DNA of 64,000 nucleotides from Lactobacillaceae bacterium (GCA_031289015.1 JAITQG010000048.1:1-64000); one strand, 5' to 3'. Shown: positions 18,238 to 28,709, numbered from the stretch's first letter. Notes: a model not told the origin generated them from the letters alone. Made by a program: numbers and translations.

Positions 18238-18270
18238 AGAAAAAGACTGAGTTTTTGCTCAGTCTTTTTA
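18238..18270 (-). terminator. Terminator after rpsA
   Basis: AAAAAGACTGAG and CTCAGTCTTTTT form a 12-base perfect stem with a TTTTTG loop; T-rich on both sides, between rpsA and der. Confidence 0.85.
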
Positions 18271-18286
18271 GTCGCACATGTAAAGA

Positions 18287-19531
18287 TTAATCAAAATCCT
18301 TCAAGTTGAACAAGTCACCCAAAGTTGCTGAACCTTCTTCTTCTTGCGTTGAATAGTTCATTGGAGCGCTGTTACGACTCTTGTTATTGTTATTGTTGTT
18401 TTGACGACGTGGGCGACGTTCTCCGTCACCGTTGCTGCCAGCCTCACGTGCAGGGGCTTCTTCCAATGCCTTGATTGACAATGACAAACGTTGCTTGTCA
18501 GAGTTAACTTCTAAGACCTTGACCTTAACCTTGTCTCCCGCCTTCAAAACATCTGAAGGGTTTTCAACGTGCTTGTGTGAGATTTGTGAAACGTGGACCA
18601 AACCTTCAACGCCTGGGAATACTTCCACAAAGGCACCAAAGTCAACGACACGCTTAACAGTTCCTTCAAGTACAGTACCTTCTGGAGCTTCTTCAGCGGC
18701 CTTGTCCCAAGGTCCAGCTTGCGTAGCCTTGATTGACAATGAGATACGTTCCTTCTCCTTGTCCAAGCCCAAAACCTTAACCTTAACTTCTTCACCAACT
18801 GACAATACGTCTGATGGTTGTGAAACGCGTTCGTGTGAGATTTCTGAAACGTGAACCAAACCGTCAACGCCACCCAAATCAATAAAGGCACCAAAGTTAG
18901 TCATACGAGCAACCTTACCTTCGACAATGTCACCTTCTGACAAGTTGTCAAAGACTTCTGCCAATGCAGCTGAGCGTTCTGCGTTCAATACATCACGACG
19001 TGACAAGATCAAACGGTTCTCAGATGCGTTGATTTCGATAATCTTTGCCTTGATTGTTTGAGCCTTGTATTGGTTCAAATCTTGGACAAAGCGGTTTTCG
19101 ATCATTGATGCAGGTACGAATCCACGTACACCGTTAACATCAACAACCAATCCACCCTTAACGACTTGGGTAACAGGAGCTTCAACAATGTCGCCCTCGT
19201 TCAACTTGCTTGCAGCTTCTTCCCAAGCACGACGAGCATCCAAGGCCTTCTTTGAAAGAATGTATGAATATCCCGTAGTTTCTGATGTAACAGGCATCTT
19301 AACCACAGCTTCAACCTTGTCACCTACTTTGATCAAGTCCTCAACATTTGCGTCGCGGTCTGAAGTCAATTCACGTGCAGGGATAACACCCTCAACACCT
19401 GTACCATCAATACCAACCACCACTTGACGGTCGTTATCAATAGCCAATACTTCACCCGTTACTACGCTACCAACTTCAACAGTTGGTTGTGCGTCAAGGG
19501 CTGCCAATAGCTCGTTGTTCTCTTCGTTCAT
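18287..19531 (-). CDS. rpsA: 30S ribosomal protein S1 homologue
   Basis: 414 aa with four S1 RNA-binding domains (starting near residues 18, 106, 190 and 275; the last two carry the repeated VxxFGAFVxxGGxxGLVHxSxISH pattern). Four-domain forms are usual in Gram-positives (E. coli has six). A Gly/Arg/Asn-rich linker with an Asn run precedes an acidic C-terminal tail. It follows cmk on the same strand, the order also seen in Bacillus (cmk-ypfD). Confidence 0.93.
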   Translation of the reverse strand: MNEENNELLAALDAQPTVEVGSVVTGEVLAIDNDRQVVVGIDGTGVEGVIPARELTSDRDANVEDLIKVGDKVEAVVKMPVTSETTGYSYILSKKALDARRAWEEAASKLNEGDIVEAPVTQVVKGGLVVDVNGVRGFVPASMIENRFVQDLNQYKAQTIKAKIIEINASENRLILSRRDVLNAERSAALAEVFDNLSEGDIVEGKVARMTNFGAFIDLGGVDGLVHVSEISHERVSQPSDVLSVGEEVKVKVLGLDKEKERISLSIKATQAGPWDKAAEEAPEGTVLEGTVKRVVDFGAFVEVFPGVEGLVHVSQISHKHVENPSDVLKAGDKVKVKVLEVNSDKQRLSLSIKALEEAPAREAGSNGDGERRPRRQNNNNNNKSRNSAPMNYSTQEEEGSATLGDLFNLKDFD

Positions 19532-19657
19532 TACAATAAATCCTCCTGGTCACACGACTCTTTATTTTACATATTATACGGGAACAAAACCGTAAATACT
19601 AGTAGTACAGTGTGACAATTTCAACATTAATTTCTAACTATAAAAGTTAGGTTTACG

Positions 19658-20332
19658 CTACTTCACAACTTGGTCGTGGATAATATCTTTGGCGACATTG
19701 ACCACATCTGGAATTGAAAGTCCCGTAGTATCTAATTCTACCGCATCTTCCGCTTTTTTTAAAGGACTAATTTCACGATGTGAGTCTAAATAGTCTCTTT
19801 TTTCGACGGCGGCCTCGATTTCCGCCAATGTTTCGGGCATTCCTTTGGCTTGATTTTCCTTGAAACGCCGGGCTGCACGCTCTTTTACCGAGGCAATCAA
19901 AAAGATTTTGACTTCCGCATTTGGCAAAACCGTGGTCCCAATATCGCGGCCATCCATGACCACACCACCTTGCAAAGCGATCTCACGTTGCAAATCAACC
20001 ATCGCGGTGCGCACTGGCCCATAGGCTGAAACGGCTGAAACGTTGGCCGTGACTGCAGTTGAGCGGATTTCTTCGGTAATTTCAACATCATTTAGAAAAA
20101 CTTTTTGGCCATCCACACTTGGCGCAAAACTAATTTTAAGCTTGGGTAACAACGCCACCACTTGGGCTTCATCGTTAATATCGACCTTGGCTGATAACGC
20201 TGCATACGTGACGGCCCGATACATCGCACCGGTGTCAACGTAGACAAAATTTAAATCAGTGGCGAGAATTTTGGCGATGGTGGATTTTCCAGCAGATGCC
20301 GGCCCGTCAATGGCAATTTGAATTTGTCGCAT
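19658..20332 (-). CDS. cmk: Cytidylate kinase
   Basis: 224 aa from the ATG at 20332 ([15 protein letters not shown]); GGAAG precedes it at good distance, while the track's earlier ATG sits directly on its own AGG. Walker [10 protein letters not shown] and the family segments [31 protein letters not shown] and the Cmk motif ARRFKENQ are present. Phosphorylates CMP and dCMP. Confidence 0.95.
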   Translation of the reverse strand: MRQIQIAIDGPASAGKSTIAKILATDLNFVYVDTGAMYRAVTYAALSAKVDINDEAQVVALLPKLKISFAPSVDGQKVFLNDVEITEEIRSTAVTANVSAVSAYGPVRTAMVDLQREIALQGGVVMDGRDIGTTVLPNAEVKIFLIASVKERAARRFKENQAKGMPETLAEIEAAVEKRDYLDSHREISPLKKAEDAVELDTTGLSIPDVVNVAKDIIHDQVVK

Positions 20333-20373
20333 ATCTTCCATCCTATTTATTATTTACAAGTAACTATTTTAAC

Positions 20374-20406
20374 ACAAAAAGCCCCCCAGTTTAACGGGTG
20401 GCTTTG
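20374..20406 (-). terminator. Terminator of the pectin/uronate cluster
   Basis: On the minus strand AAAGCCACCC pairs with GGGGGGCTTT, followed by TTTG; located just past kduD, the last gene. Confidence 0.8.
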
Positions 20407-20419
20407 CATTCTTTTAAAA

Positions 20420-21223
20420 TTATGGTTGCTTTCCGATGTAGGCGAGAATTCCACCATCAACGTAGAGCACGTGCCCGTTGACAAAATCCGATGCCGGACT
20501 TGCTAAGAACACTGCGGGCCCTTGCAAATCCTTGGTTTCACCCCACCGTTCGGCCGGCGTCTTAGCGATGATGAATTGATCAAAGGGATGCCGTGATCCA
20601 TCTGCTTGCAATTCACGTAAAGGCGCCGTTTGTGGTGTGGCAATGTAGCCGGGCCCGATGCCGTTACATTGGATATTAAATTGCCCGTATTCTGACGCAA
20701 TATTACGCGTCAACATCTTGAGCCCACCCTTAGCTGCGGCATAGGCGGAAACGGTTTCGCGCCCCAACTCACTCATCATTGAACAAATGTTGATGATTTT
20801 ACCACCACCGTTTTTAATCATGCCCGGAATCACCGACTTAGCGACAATAAATGGCCCGTTCAAGTCGATATCAACGACTTGGCGGAATTCCGCGGCACTC
20901 ATCTCAATCATCGGCACCCGCTTAATAATCCCGGCGTTGTTCACCAAGATATCAATCGCACCGACTTCTGCTTCGATTTGATCAACCATGGCTTGTACCC
21001 CGGTCTCATCGGTCACATCACACACATAACCGTGGGCGTCGATGCCAAGTGCTTGATACGCGGCAGCACCTTTGGCCACCCCTTCTTCAGTCCGGTCATT
21101 GTAGACGATGGTCGCCCCTGCAGCGGCATAACTCTCCGCAATTGCCAAGCCAATCCCATACACGGCCCCAGTAATCAACGCAATTTTTCCATCTAAGCGA
21201 AAATTATTATTATCAAAACTCAT
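20420..21223 (-). CDS. kduD: 2-dehydro-3-deoxy-D-gluconate 5-dehydrogenase
   Basis: 267-aa short-chain dehydrogenase from the ATG at 21223 (GAGGAG upstream). The NAD-binding TGAVYGIG, NNAG, the catalytic Ser in NICSMMSE and YAAAKGG (Tyr-x3-Lys) are present. Its place after kduI identifies it as KduD, which reduces 2,5-diketo-3-deoxygluconate to 2-keto-3-deoxygluconate (KDG) in unsaturated uronate breakdown. Confidence 0.88.
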   Translation of the reverse strand: MSFDNNNFRLDGKIALITGAVYGIGLAIAESYAAAGATIVYNDRTEEGVAKGAAAYQALGIDAHGYVCDVTDETGVQAMVDQIEAEVGAIDILVNNAGIIKRVPMIEMSAAEFRQVVDIDLNGPFIVAKSVIPGMIKNGGGKIINICSMMSELGRETVSAYAAAKGGLKMLTRNIASEYGQFNIQCNGIGPGYIATPQTAPLRELQADGSRHPFDQFIIAKTPAERWGETKDLQGPAVFLASPASDFVNGHVLYVDGGILAYIGKQP

Positions 21224-21250
21224 AATTGAACTCCTCTGTCGTGGCACAAG

Positions 21251-22090
21251 TTACTTCAAATCGTCCATGGCAACCATATCCATGTCCGTGTAGGTGATAT
21301 TTTCCCCACACATCGCCCAGATAAAGCTGTAATTGCTCGTTCCTACGCCGGTGTGAATCGACCAACTTGGACTGATAATCGCTTGTTCATTATCAACGAC
21401 CAAATGCTTAGTCGCGTCAGGTTGGCCCATCATATGAAAGACCTTGTTAGGGGCCGCCATATCAAAGTAGACATAAGCTTCCATCCGGCGTTCATGCGTA
21501 TGACACGGCATTGTATTCCAGGCACTACCAGGTTCCAAAATCGTATAGCCCATTTGCAATTGACATGAATCACACACATTGGGGTGGATATATTGATAAA
21601 TATTGCGTTCATTCATCGTCAATGGTTCACCAGTATTCATTGGTTTGATGTCATCGATGCTAATTTTCACGTTGGGATACTTGTGATGCGCTGGCGTTGA
21701 ACTGATGTAGAACTTAGCAGGAGTTGCTGCATCCACAGAACTAAACACAACATGCTCAGTTGCCTTGCCGATGTAATAGCCATCTTGTTTCTTCATTGAT
21801 TCTTTAACACCATCAATTTCAATAAAACCGTCGCCACCAATGTTGATCACGCCAAGTTCGCGCCGTTCTAAGAAATATTCCACGCCCAATTCAGTCGACA
21901 AAACAATTTCTAGCGGCTCCGTGCTTGGCGTAACCCCACCAAAAATCATCCGATCATTGTGTGTATACGTTAAATTAATTTCGCCAGGTACAAAGACCTT
22001 TTCAACTAAGAATTCACGCCGTAAATCCTCAGTCGCATAATTTTTAATATCTTCTGGACTATGTGTATAGCGCGTTGTCATCTTTTGCAT
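21251..22090 (-). CDS. kduI: 5-dehydro-4-deoxy-D-glucuronate isomerase
   Basis: 279 aa from the ATG at 22090. The cupin metal site appears as MPCHTHERRMEAYVYF (His-x-His…Glu), with a further His in the C-terminal IHTGVGTSNYSFIWAM stretch, both diagnostic of KduI. It isomerises 5-keto-4-deoxyuronate to 2,5-diketo-3-deoxygluconate. One base separates its ATG from the stop of the GH105 gene, so the two are translationally coupled. Confidence 0.92.
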   Translation of the reverse strand: MQKMTTRYTHSPEDIKNYATEDLRREFLVEKVFVPGEINLTYTHNDRMIFGGVTPSTEPLEIVLSTELGVEYFLERRELGVINIGGDGFIEIDGVKESMKKQDGYYIGKATEHVVFSSVDAATPAKFYISSTPAHHKYPNVKISIDDIKPMNTGEPLTMNERNIYQYIHPNVCDSCQLQMGYTILEPGSAWNTMPCHTHERRMEAYVYFDMAAPNKVFHMMGQPDATKHLVVDNEQAIISPSWSIHTGVGTSNYSFIWAMCGENITYTDMDMVAMDDLK

Positions 22091-22091
22091 G

Positions 22092-23300
22092 TTATTTTTC
22101 CTCTGCCTTTCGTAAAGCTTGCATTTCAGCACTTACCAACAAAAATGGGCCGTAACCCTTGTGATCATTAGCGACAATCGGGGTTTCCATATAATACGCA
22201 TATGAACCATCACGACCCGGGAAATTGCCCCCCAGCCCCGCCATTTGGCAAATCTTGTTGACGTTCACCCATTGCACTTCTTCACCAATCGCATGACCGC
22301 GTGTTTTGATTGATAGGAACTGTTCAAGCGCATTGGTCCAAGCCTTATCGCGAATCGGTGCAAAGGTTTTTGCATCGATATAATCCAAGCGAATTGCCTT
22401 GGCCAGCGCGGCGGTAATCATTAATGACCCCGAACTCTCCAAATAATTCAGTGGCCGGGTGCCTGCATCAACAATTTGATACCATAAGCCCGTTTTTTCA
22501 CACGTGTGCTGACTCAGAGCCGTCAATAACTTAGCAAGATTGGCTTGAATTTGACGGGTACCCGCATCTTCAGGCAAATACTCAATTGTATCGACCATCG
22601 CCATGACAAACCACCCAATCGAGCGTAACCAGAAATGCGGTGATAAGCCGGTCTCTTTATCGGCCCAAGGTTGTTGCTTAGCTTCGTCATAAACGTGATA
22701 ACACAGCCCGGTGTCGGCATCGACGGTGTTTTTATACGCGTTGATGAATTGCAATTGACAATCTTTAAACGTCCCGACTTCAACCGTGCCTAATTCAGCC
22801 GTTTCATAAAATAAACCAGTGGGCTGTTCACCAAACAAATTCAGGTAACGCGTGTAAAAGACGGACCCCATGTACAAGCCATCCAACCAACATTGATATG
22901 GATAGATGCCCTTGTGCCAAAAAGTGCCATCATTTAAGCGGGGCTGATGAATCAGTTGTGAAAACAATAAATCCGCCGCATCCCGATATTTTTGCTCGCC
23001 AGTTTCGGCCAACAAATCAAGCACGGCTTTCCCATTATTGACGTGATCCAAATTGAACTCGTCATAGTTGTAGCCTTTAATTTGCGCATCATCACCAACG
23101 AATTGATCAATATTTTGCTTGATATACGCCATATATTGTGGCTTTGGGTCAAGCTGATAAATCGCATATAGTCCATTTAACGTCAACCCGTCTTCATACT
23201 CCCATTTACCTTTGAGATTGATATTAGGTTCCCGTGCCAACAAGGTATCAGCGCCCAATTGCGCCCAGTTGGTACTTAAATCACCATAACTTTTCGCCAT
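22092..23300 (-). CDS. Unsaturated uronyl/rhamnogalacturonyl hydrolase (GH105/GH88)
   Basis: 402 aa, (alpha/alpha)6-barrel glycosidase related to Bacillus YteR/YesR. The two key Asp residues can be placed at FNLDHVNNGK and CWLDGLYMGS; Trp/His-rich substrate loops follow. There is no signal peptide, so it acts in the cytoplasm on imported unsaturated di- or oligogalacturonides and releases 5-keto-4-deoxyuronate for KduI. The order GH105-kduI-kduD matches the reaction order. Confidence 0.85.
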   Translation of the reverse strand: MAKSYGDLSTNWAQLGADTLLAREPNINLKGKWEYEDGLTLNGLYAIYQLDPKPQYMAYIKQNIDQFVGDDAQIKGYNYDEFNLDHVNNGKAVLDLLAETGEQKYRDAADLLFSQLIHQPRLNDGTFWHKGIYPYQCWLDGLYMGSVFYTRYLNLFGEQPTGLFYETAELGTVEVGTFKDCQLQFINAYKNTVDADTGLCYHVYDEAKQQPWADKETGLSPHFWLRSIGWFVMAMVDTIEYLPEDAGTRQIQANLAKLLTALSQHTCEKTGLWYQIVDAGTRPLNYLESSGSLMITAALAKAIRLDYIDAKTFAPIRDKAWTNALEQFLSIKTRGHAIGEEVQWVNVNKICQMAGLGGNFPGRDGSYAYYMETPIVANDHKGYGPFLLVSAEMQALRKAEEK

Positions 23301-23326
23301 GTCATTCCTCTACTATCTGCAGGAGC

Positions 23327-24859
23327 TTAGGATTGCACCTTGCTCTTATAGCCAACGTTGTTATTACCAAAGCAATCTTCATACTTCCAGCCCGTCAAAT
23401 CTTCAACAACTTGGCGCGCATCAGGCGTCACATCTTCAGGTGCCCCGCCTTCTTTACGCCGCTTGATTTCAGCAAGCAATTGTTGATGAATTTGCGTATT
23501 CAAGCGCATCTTTTGGGCAAAGAACATCCCAATCACGGCCATCAAACAAACGAAGAAAGCCACCCCGATAATCGCATTCAAAGCAGATTGGGGCTGGACT
23601 TCCAGATTGGCATCAAAGCCAAAGAAGGACAATGCCACGCCCAAGCCCATGATTAACCAGGCGCGGACTAATTTACCAACCATGGTCATGGCTCCAGCAT
23701 ACACGCCGGCCCGATGCCGCCCGGTCAAGGCTTCATCGATATCGGCCATAAACGTGTACGTTGACCAAGGAATGTAATACACACCCCCAGTTCCAATTCC
23801 AAAGAAGATCGTGATGCCCATAACGATGGCATAGACACCCACGGTTCCGGCACCCGTAAAGCCTGCCATGTACACAAAGCAGTACGCCAAAATCGAAATG
23901 ACCACAATCATCAAACTGGCTTGCATCGGCCGCCGATAGCCCTTTTTGGCCACCCAAATCATCACGATAAAAGTTGAGACAATTTGTAAAATACTTGACC
24001 AAGAATTCAACAACGCCACGCCCGACTTTGCCAAACCTAAGATATAGACCACAAAGAATGTGAATGTCGAGGCCCACAACCATTCAGCCCCAAAGCCAAA
24101 CAAGTACATCCCGAGTTGGGTTCTAAATGCCTTAACGCGCAACGTTGAAAAGACGTCGATGAAGAGTTTTTTCATGTTTTCTAACAATGAGCCAGCTTCA
24201 GGTTCATGCACCTCTTCAGGTGAACGTTCCCATGAATTCTTATACAAAGCAAAGACAGCGACCATCATGATGATTCCAAATGAAATCCCAGTCAGTGCAA
24301 AGGCCCATTGGTTGTTTTCGCCCAAGCGCCAAAAGAAGAAGGCGGGGATGATTTGTGACAAGAAATTAGCCAACTTACCAAAAATGGCTTTGGTACCCGT
24401 CAAAGTGGCGCGATCTTCGAAATTATCAGTCATTTCAGGCGCTAATGACTCGTATGGAATCATAATCATCGTGTACACACATTCAAACAAAATGTAGGTC
24501 ACGAGGTAGAAAATCCATTTCGCATCGGTTGGAATCCCACCAGGGAGCGGAATATAAACCAATGGATACAAGACAATCAAAGGGATTCCGATTAGCAAGA
24601 AGAAGCGGCGTCGACCAAAGCGCCGACCGATTTTGAACCGATAAAAATTGTCTGAAATGTATCCCATGATTGGGTTTGTGATTACGTCCAAATTGGTGGC
24701 AATCGTGAAAATCAACGCGGCTTTCCACGCTTCAATTCCAACGACGGTCGTATAAAAAATCAACAACCAAGTTTGCGCCATGGCCAGTGAACCTGACCCC
24801 AATAAATTAACTGAACCATAACTCAACTGATGAATCAGGCCAATCTTTTTCTTTTCCAT
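23327..24859 (-). CDS. GPH-family sugar:cation symporter, likely oligogalacturonide uptake
   Basis: 510 aa, twelve membrane helices, with the glycoside-pentoside-hexuronide features NPIMGYISDN near residue 58 and GxxRR-type loops (FGRRRFF). A cytoplasmic C-terminal extension of about 70 residues follows the last helix. In this cluster it most likely imports oligogalacturonides, as TogT does in Enterobacteria; this is inferred from context. The RBS is weak (AGG eight bases before ATG). Confidence 0.82.
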   Translation of the reverse strand: MEKKKIGLIHQLSYGSVNLLGSGSLAMAQTWLLIFYTTVVGIEAWKAALIFTIATNLDVITNPIMGYISDNFYRFKIGRRFGRRRFFLLIGIPLIVLYPLVYIPLPGGIPTDAKWIFYLVTYILFECVYTMIMIPYESLAPEMTDNFEDRATLTGTKAIFGKLANFLSQIIPAFFFWRLGENNQWAFALTGISFGIIMMVAVFALYKNSWERSPEEVHEPEAGSLLENMKKLFIDVFSTLRVKAFRTQLGMYLFGFGAEWLWASTFTFFVVYILGLAKSGVALLNSWSSILQIVSTFIVMIWVAKKGYRRPMQASLMIVVISILAYCFVYMAGFTGAGTVGVYAIVMGITIFFGIGTGGVYYIPWSTYTFMADIDEALTGRHRAGVYAGAMTMVGKLVRAWLIMGLGVALSFFGFDANLEVQPQSALNAIIGVAFFVCLMAVIGMFFAQKMRLNTQIHQQLLAEIKRRKEGGAPEDVTPDARQVVEDLTGWKYEDCFGNNNVGYKSKVQS

Positions 24860-24874
24860 TATAGATACCTATCT

Positions 24875-24889
24875 ATGTCAATGTGACAT
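24875..24889. promoter_or_regulatory. Palindrome between kdgT and the GPH carrier gene
   Basis: ATGTCA-ATG-TGACAT, a 6-3-6 perfect dyad, 16 bases upstream of the GPH carrier start codon. It may be a regulator site or a small mRNA hairpin. It differs from the TGTKCACGTGMACA palindromes of this cluster. Confidence 0.4.
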
Positions 24890-24908
24890 GTTGTTTAGTG
24901 GCGTAGCA

Positions 24909-25895
24909 TTAATGTTTCGTTGGGACAATTGGCCGGCCGAGTTTGCGGGCCCGCTTTTCAAAATACATCGTGACTAATGGCGTTAAAATCGACGACACTA
25001 GCACACTTGTTGCGACAATCGCCGTGGCATTCACCGCAATGGGTGCAAATTTTGGTGCCATATCAGCAATCGCTGTTGGCACGGCCACCGCTGCACCGGC
25101 CGTTGATGACGCCGCCCAACCGGCCACCCCATCACTCCCCGTCACAAAGCGATCGACAATTGACAAAACGCCACCCGAAATTGCGACCACGGCCACGCCC
25201 ATCAAGATACCCATGAAGCCAGATTGGACAATCGCACCTAAATTGATGCTAAAGCCTAATGTGAAGGCAAAGAAGGGAATCAAGACTGGTACGGCTGGGC
25301 CAAAGAACTTACGAAAATCCTGATCCAATGAACCCAACATAATTCCTAAAGCAAACGGAATCAGCGTTGAAATCAAGGCCGTTACGGGGAATTGGGCCAT
25401 GCCGGCAATCCCCATGGTGATCATCGTCATGAATGGCCCCGACTCAATACTGATGAACGGGAAGCCCGCCGCGTCTTCATCACGCTTCAATGACGTCATC
25501 AACGCCATGTACAAGCCGCCGTTGGTTTCATTAAACGAAGCAATCACGGCCAAGGCTGACAACCCGGCAAACAAACCGGATGTGATGCCTTCTGTGGGCA
25601 ACAAATGGCCAATGATGACTCCTAAGACGCCGGCTAAAATAACTTTTGAAATTAATAATGACAAGCCTTTTTTGGCAATATAGCCCGACGATTTGAGATT
25701 AATGGTCGTCCCGACACAAAAGAAGAAGACGAACAAGATAACTGAGGTCCCCGTCAGATAATGCCCGGTAAACCCTGGCAAAAACGCCGTGGGTTCGACT
25801 GGATTGGGATAAATCGCGCGGGTCAGCGTCCCAATAAATAGAGGAACAATCATCATCCCGCCCGGAATTTTTTCAATCCGTTGTTTAATTCGCAT
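24909..25895 (-). CDS. kdgT: 2-keto-3-deoxygluconate permease
   Basis: 328 aa from the ATG at 25895 (AAAGGTGG upstream). Ten or so hydrophobic helices and the KdgT-specific starts IEKIPGGMMIVPL and NETNGGLY, plus the C-terminal AASSTAGAAVAVPTA stretch. KdgT is a proton symporter for KDG and related 4-deoxy-5-keto-uronates. Confidence 0.92.
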   Translation of the reverse strand: MRIKQRIEKIPGGMMIVPLFIGTLTRAIYPNPVEPTAFLPGFTGHYLTGTSVILFVFFFCVGTTINLKSSGYIAKKGLSLLISKVILAGVLGVIIGHLLPTEGITSGLFAGLSALAVIASFNETNGGLYMALMTSLKRDEDAAGFPFISIESGPFMTMITMGIAGMAQFPVTALISTLIPFALGIMLGSLDQDFRKFFGPAVPVLIPFFAFTLGFSINLGAIVQSGFMGILMGVAVVAISGGVLSIVDRFVTGSDGVAGWAASSTAGAAVAVPTAIADMAPKFAPIAVNATAIVATSVLVSSILTPLVTMYFEKRARKLGRPIVPTKH

Positions 25896-25916
25896 ATGTA
25901 TACCACCTTTTTTATT

Positions 25917-25930
25917 TGTGCACGTGCACA
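25917..25930. promoter_or_regulatory. Candidate operator TGTGCACGTGCACA upstream of kdgT
   Basis: A perfect 14-base palindrome 22 bases before the kdgT start codon. It shares TGT-CACGTG-ACA with the palindrome upstream of the pectate lyase gene (28737-28750). Two matching sites at two gene starts of one pathway suggest a common regulator, perhaps of the LacI or GntR family; no such gene lies in the window. Confidence 0.6.
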
Positions 25931-25945
25931 TTTCATGCTTGCGGA

Positions 25946-26776
25946 TTAGCTTTGCACGATCAATTTGGCCGCGACTGGGATTTTGGCGTCTTGGGTTTGC
26001 TCCATGACCACGTAAACGAACGGTTTATGTTGCCGGATAATCGCCAGCATCCCCGCCAGATCCATCACTCCGTCGCCAATTGCGGTGGGGACAATTTGTC
26101 CATTGACCACATTGAAATCTTTGAGATGAATCGCCACAATTTTTGCCCCAAATAAATCAAAAGCGCGTTGCAAGAGTGCGGTTTGCTCTTGATATGTCGT
26201 TGCTGTAATCAAATTTGTAGCGTCCAAGATAATGCCTAATTGCGGTGAATCAATCCGTTTGAGGAGTTCCACCGTTTGATCTAATGAATAAATCGGATGG
26301 TTTAACCCCGGCTCAATCCCAATTAATATGTTGTGTTGTTCCCCCGCCTTGACTAACCGCTGAATCGAGGCAACAGCTAATTCAAAGGCTGCGGGCGTAA
26401 AGTTTTGTTCGGTGTATTGAATTTCTGGTAAAACATTGCCAGTTTCTGAAGCGACCATACTTGCCCCAAAATATTTGGCATGGGCGACATAGGCTTCAAA
26501 CTTTTGTAAAAGTTGTTCACGTGTGGCCAAATTTGGGTGAATCATATTGATGTAGCAACTCAACAGCGCAATTTGTACATCGGCTTGTTGAAATTGCTGC
26601 TTGATGAATGTGCCGTAGCCCGGTGATAAATCAGGCGCGCCACTCGGTAAATCCGGAAACGATTTACCTAGGGCTAACTGCACATTTTTGATGCCGTACG
26701 CCTTGATTTTTTGCGGTAGTTCCAGATATGAATGGCAGTCTGTCACATCATGGCCGCGAATCGTCAAATTATCCAT
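25946..26776 (-). CDS. Sugar phosphate isomerase/epimerase (AP-endonuclease-2 TIM barrel)
   Basis: 276 aa from the ATG at 26776, which has AAAGGAG upstream. The xylose-isomerase-like TIM barrel is indicated by ETGNVLPE, IGIEPGLNHPIY, LDATNLI and VAIHLKDFNV, which place the expected metal-binding Glu, Asp and His residues. Members act as hexulose or keto-sugar epimerases/isomerases. Its substrate here is probably a uronate intermediate, judged from position between the lyase and KdgT; unproven. Confidence 0.75.
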   Translation of the reverse strand: MDNLTIRGHDVTDCHSYLELPQKIKAYGIKNVQLALGKSFPDLPSGAPDLSPGYGTFIKQQFQQADVQIALLSCYINMIHPNLATREQLLQKFEAYVAHAKYFGASMVASETGNVLPEIQYTEQNFTPAAFELAVASIQRLVKAGEQHNILIGIEPGLNHPIYSLDQTVELLKRIDSPQLGIILDATNLITATTYQEQTALLQRAFDLFGAKIVAIHLKDFNVVNGQIVPTAIGDGVMDLAGMLAIIRQHKPFVYVVMEQTQDAKIPVAAKLIVQS

Positions 26777-26843
26777 ATAAACTCCTTTGTAAGCTAGTTT
26801 CATTCTACTTAAACTAGCGCTAAAAGTGTTGTTAGAACTATGC

Positions 26844-28709
26844 TTATTCGGCCGTTTCAAAGAAGTTTTCAACTGTCCAATTCAATTGCAGATAACTAAA
26901 TGTATACAGGCTCAAATTGGTATGATTGTTCCAGGCATGCACGTTTTGAATGGTGCCGATTGGATTTGAATTCGATGACACGCCGCTCGCCAAATTACCG
27001 TAACTCAATGAATCACGGAGCACGTGGTTGACACTCATGCCTTCACCACCTAATTTAAAGCCATTGCCATCACCCGTGATGGCAATGTTGTCGGTCCAAC
27101 CATTGTCGTGGGCCAACGAATTGGTAATTAAGACGGCGCCGATTTTGCCGATACCAACTTTATTATATAAATCATAACCATCATCGATATTGCGATACGC
27201 GCTGACATGATCAAGGTGGTTATTGGCACCTGACCGCAACTTGACTGCAAAGCCATCTGCATTGTTGTGGCTTGGATCCTCATTTAAGTAGCTGGCACAA
27301 TAGCGCACTAAATTATCGTGAGGCCAATAGGTTGTTTTCAATACATCATCACTGAGTCCTACCAGCAAGCCTGAGTCGCCATTATGATGGAAGGTCGAGT
27401 TTTCAACGACATTATGACTCCCGGCGATTTGTAAGCCGACCGTATTCGCTAGTGAGTTTTTGATTTCAACCCCCGACACGATCCAATAATCAGCATCCAA
27501 GACGATACTTTTGGTTTGCTGATTCAAATTCAACACCACTGGTAGCGTGCCTGGATTATCAAACGTCACCAAGTTAGGATTGCTCTGCGTATATTGAGCC
27601 GCACTAATCAACGTGACTGGCTTTGTTGCGGTCCCAGACACGTTGTAATTAATATAGAGTTGTTGGTCCAAATTGTACTCACCACCTTGGAGCACAATGG
27701 TTTGCCCAGGATTCACACAAGCCGTGGCCGTATAGATGTCAACTGGTTGTGCGGCCGTCCCTGTGCCTTGTCCAGTGGCGGTTGGCGCAACATAAATCGT
27801 GTCACCCACAAATGTCCGCGTGTTCATACGTGGTTGGGCAATTTTGTCTTTAGGCTCAACGGGCAAGACTGGATGCGGATCATCAACTTTGGGCCGGTCA
27901 GTCTTTGTATTAGATGTTTTTAGTTGGACATTTTTGACCACAATCTCGGCATTGCGCGCAGTATAAAAACCAACTGTATAATCAGTTGTTTGCACGCTCA
28001 ACAAATCAGGCGTATAGAAAAAATCATTACGCCCAGTAATCCACTTGCCGTGGCGGTCCACGATGCCGCCCTTAAAGCCAGAATTGTTTTTCACAAGCCG
28101 GACATTATATGTATAGTTATTGGCGGGCATGGTTGGGCTGGTGGCATCAATCACAGTTTGCTTGAGCCCCTTGGAACCTTCGCCAATCATGGAGGTCACC
28201 CCCGTCCGCTCAAAGAAAGCGGATTTACCACTAGCGCCCTTGTCTTTAACAAAGCCTCCCACAGCCACGATATTTGAAGCAATCAGATCGTCGTTATCAG
28301 TCGTCCCAATCACATCCCGCGCCATGATGCCAAAACCTTCTTGCCCATCATATGTACCACCGTTGACGTCTTCTTTGCCAAAATGTTGCACGGTAACGGT
28401 CGCCGTCAAATCAAAGTTTTTCGTTTTTGGTAATTTGGTGTAATAATATGAAATTCCATCATGATCACCCGTGATTTTACCACCGTTATTTTTAGAAAAT
28501 AAATGCACATTGCCATTGCGTAACTTTTCAACTAGATTTTTACCAGCTGCAATATTTGCACTTTGTCCAAATACCGTGGATTTCCAAGTCGTTGGCGTGC
28601 ATTTGTTAATGGTCTGGGCCGTCATGGTGGTTGGCTGCCCAAGCATGACCCCACCACAAACCAACGTGGTCAGGCCAATCATCAAAGCCCCTTGATAAGT
28701 TTTTTTCAT
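26844..28709 (-). CDS. Secreted pectate lyase-like protein, parallel beta-helix (PL9-like)
   Basis: 621 aa. A signal peptide (MKKTYQGALMIGLTTL…, cleavage around residue 31) is followed by a beta-sandwich-like domain of about 240 residues, a Pro/Lys linker (near 275-300) and a parallel beta-helix domain (about 305-620). The helix domain has NNADGFAVKLRSG and NIDDGYDLYNK, the Ca-binding Asp-rich signature of family 9 polysaccharide lyases. It would cut polygalacturonate outside the cell to unsaturated products. There is no LPXTG anchor, so it is released. First gene of the cluster; the operator-like palindrome lies 28-41 bases upstream of its ATG. Confidence 0.8.
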   Translation of the reverse strand: MKKTYQGALMIGLTTLVCGGVMLGQPTTMTAQTINKCTPTTWKSTVFGQSANIAAGKNLVEKLRNGNVHLFSKNNGGKITGDHDGISYYYTKLPKTKNFDLTATVTVQHFGKEDVNGGTYDGQEGFGIMARDVIGTTDNDDLIASNIVAVGGFVKDKGASGKSAFFERTGVTSMIGEGSKGLKQTVIDATSPTMPANNYTYNVRLVKNNSGFKGGIVDRHGKWITGRNDFFYTPDLLSVQTTDYTVGFYTARNAEIVVKNVQLKTSNTKTDRPKVDDPHPVLPVEPKDKIAQPRMNTRTFVGDTIYVAPTATGQGTGTAAQPVDIYTATACVNPGQTIVLQGGEYNLDQQLYINYNVSGTATKPVTLISAAQYTQSNPNLVTFDNPGTLPVVLNLNQQTKSIVLDADYWIVSGVEIKNSLANTVGLQIAGSHNVVENSTFHHNGDSGLLVGLSDDVLKTTYWPHDNLVRYCASYLNEDPSHNNADGFAVKLRSGANNHLDHVSAYRNIDDGYDLYNKVGIGKIGAVLITNSLAHDNGWTDNIAITGDGNGFKLGGEGMSVNHVLRDSLSYGNLASGVSSNSNPIGTIQNVHAWNNHTNLSLYTFSYLQLNWTVENFFETAE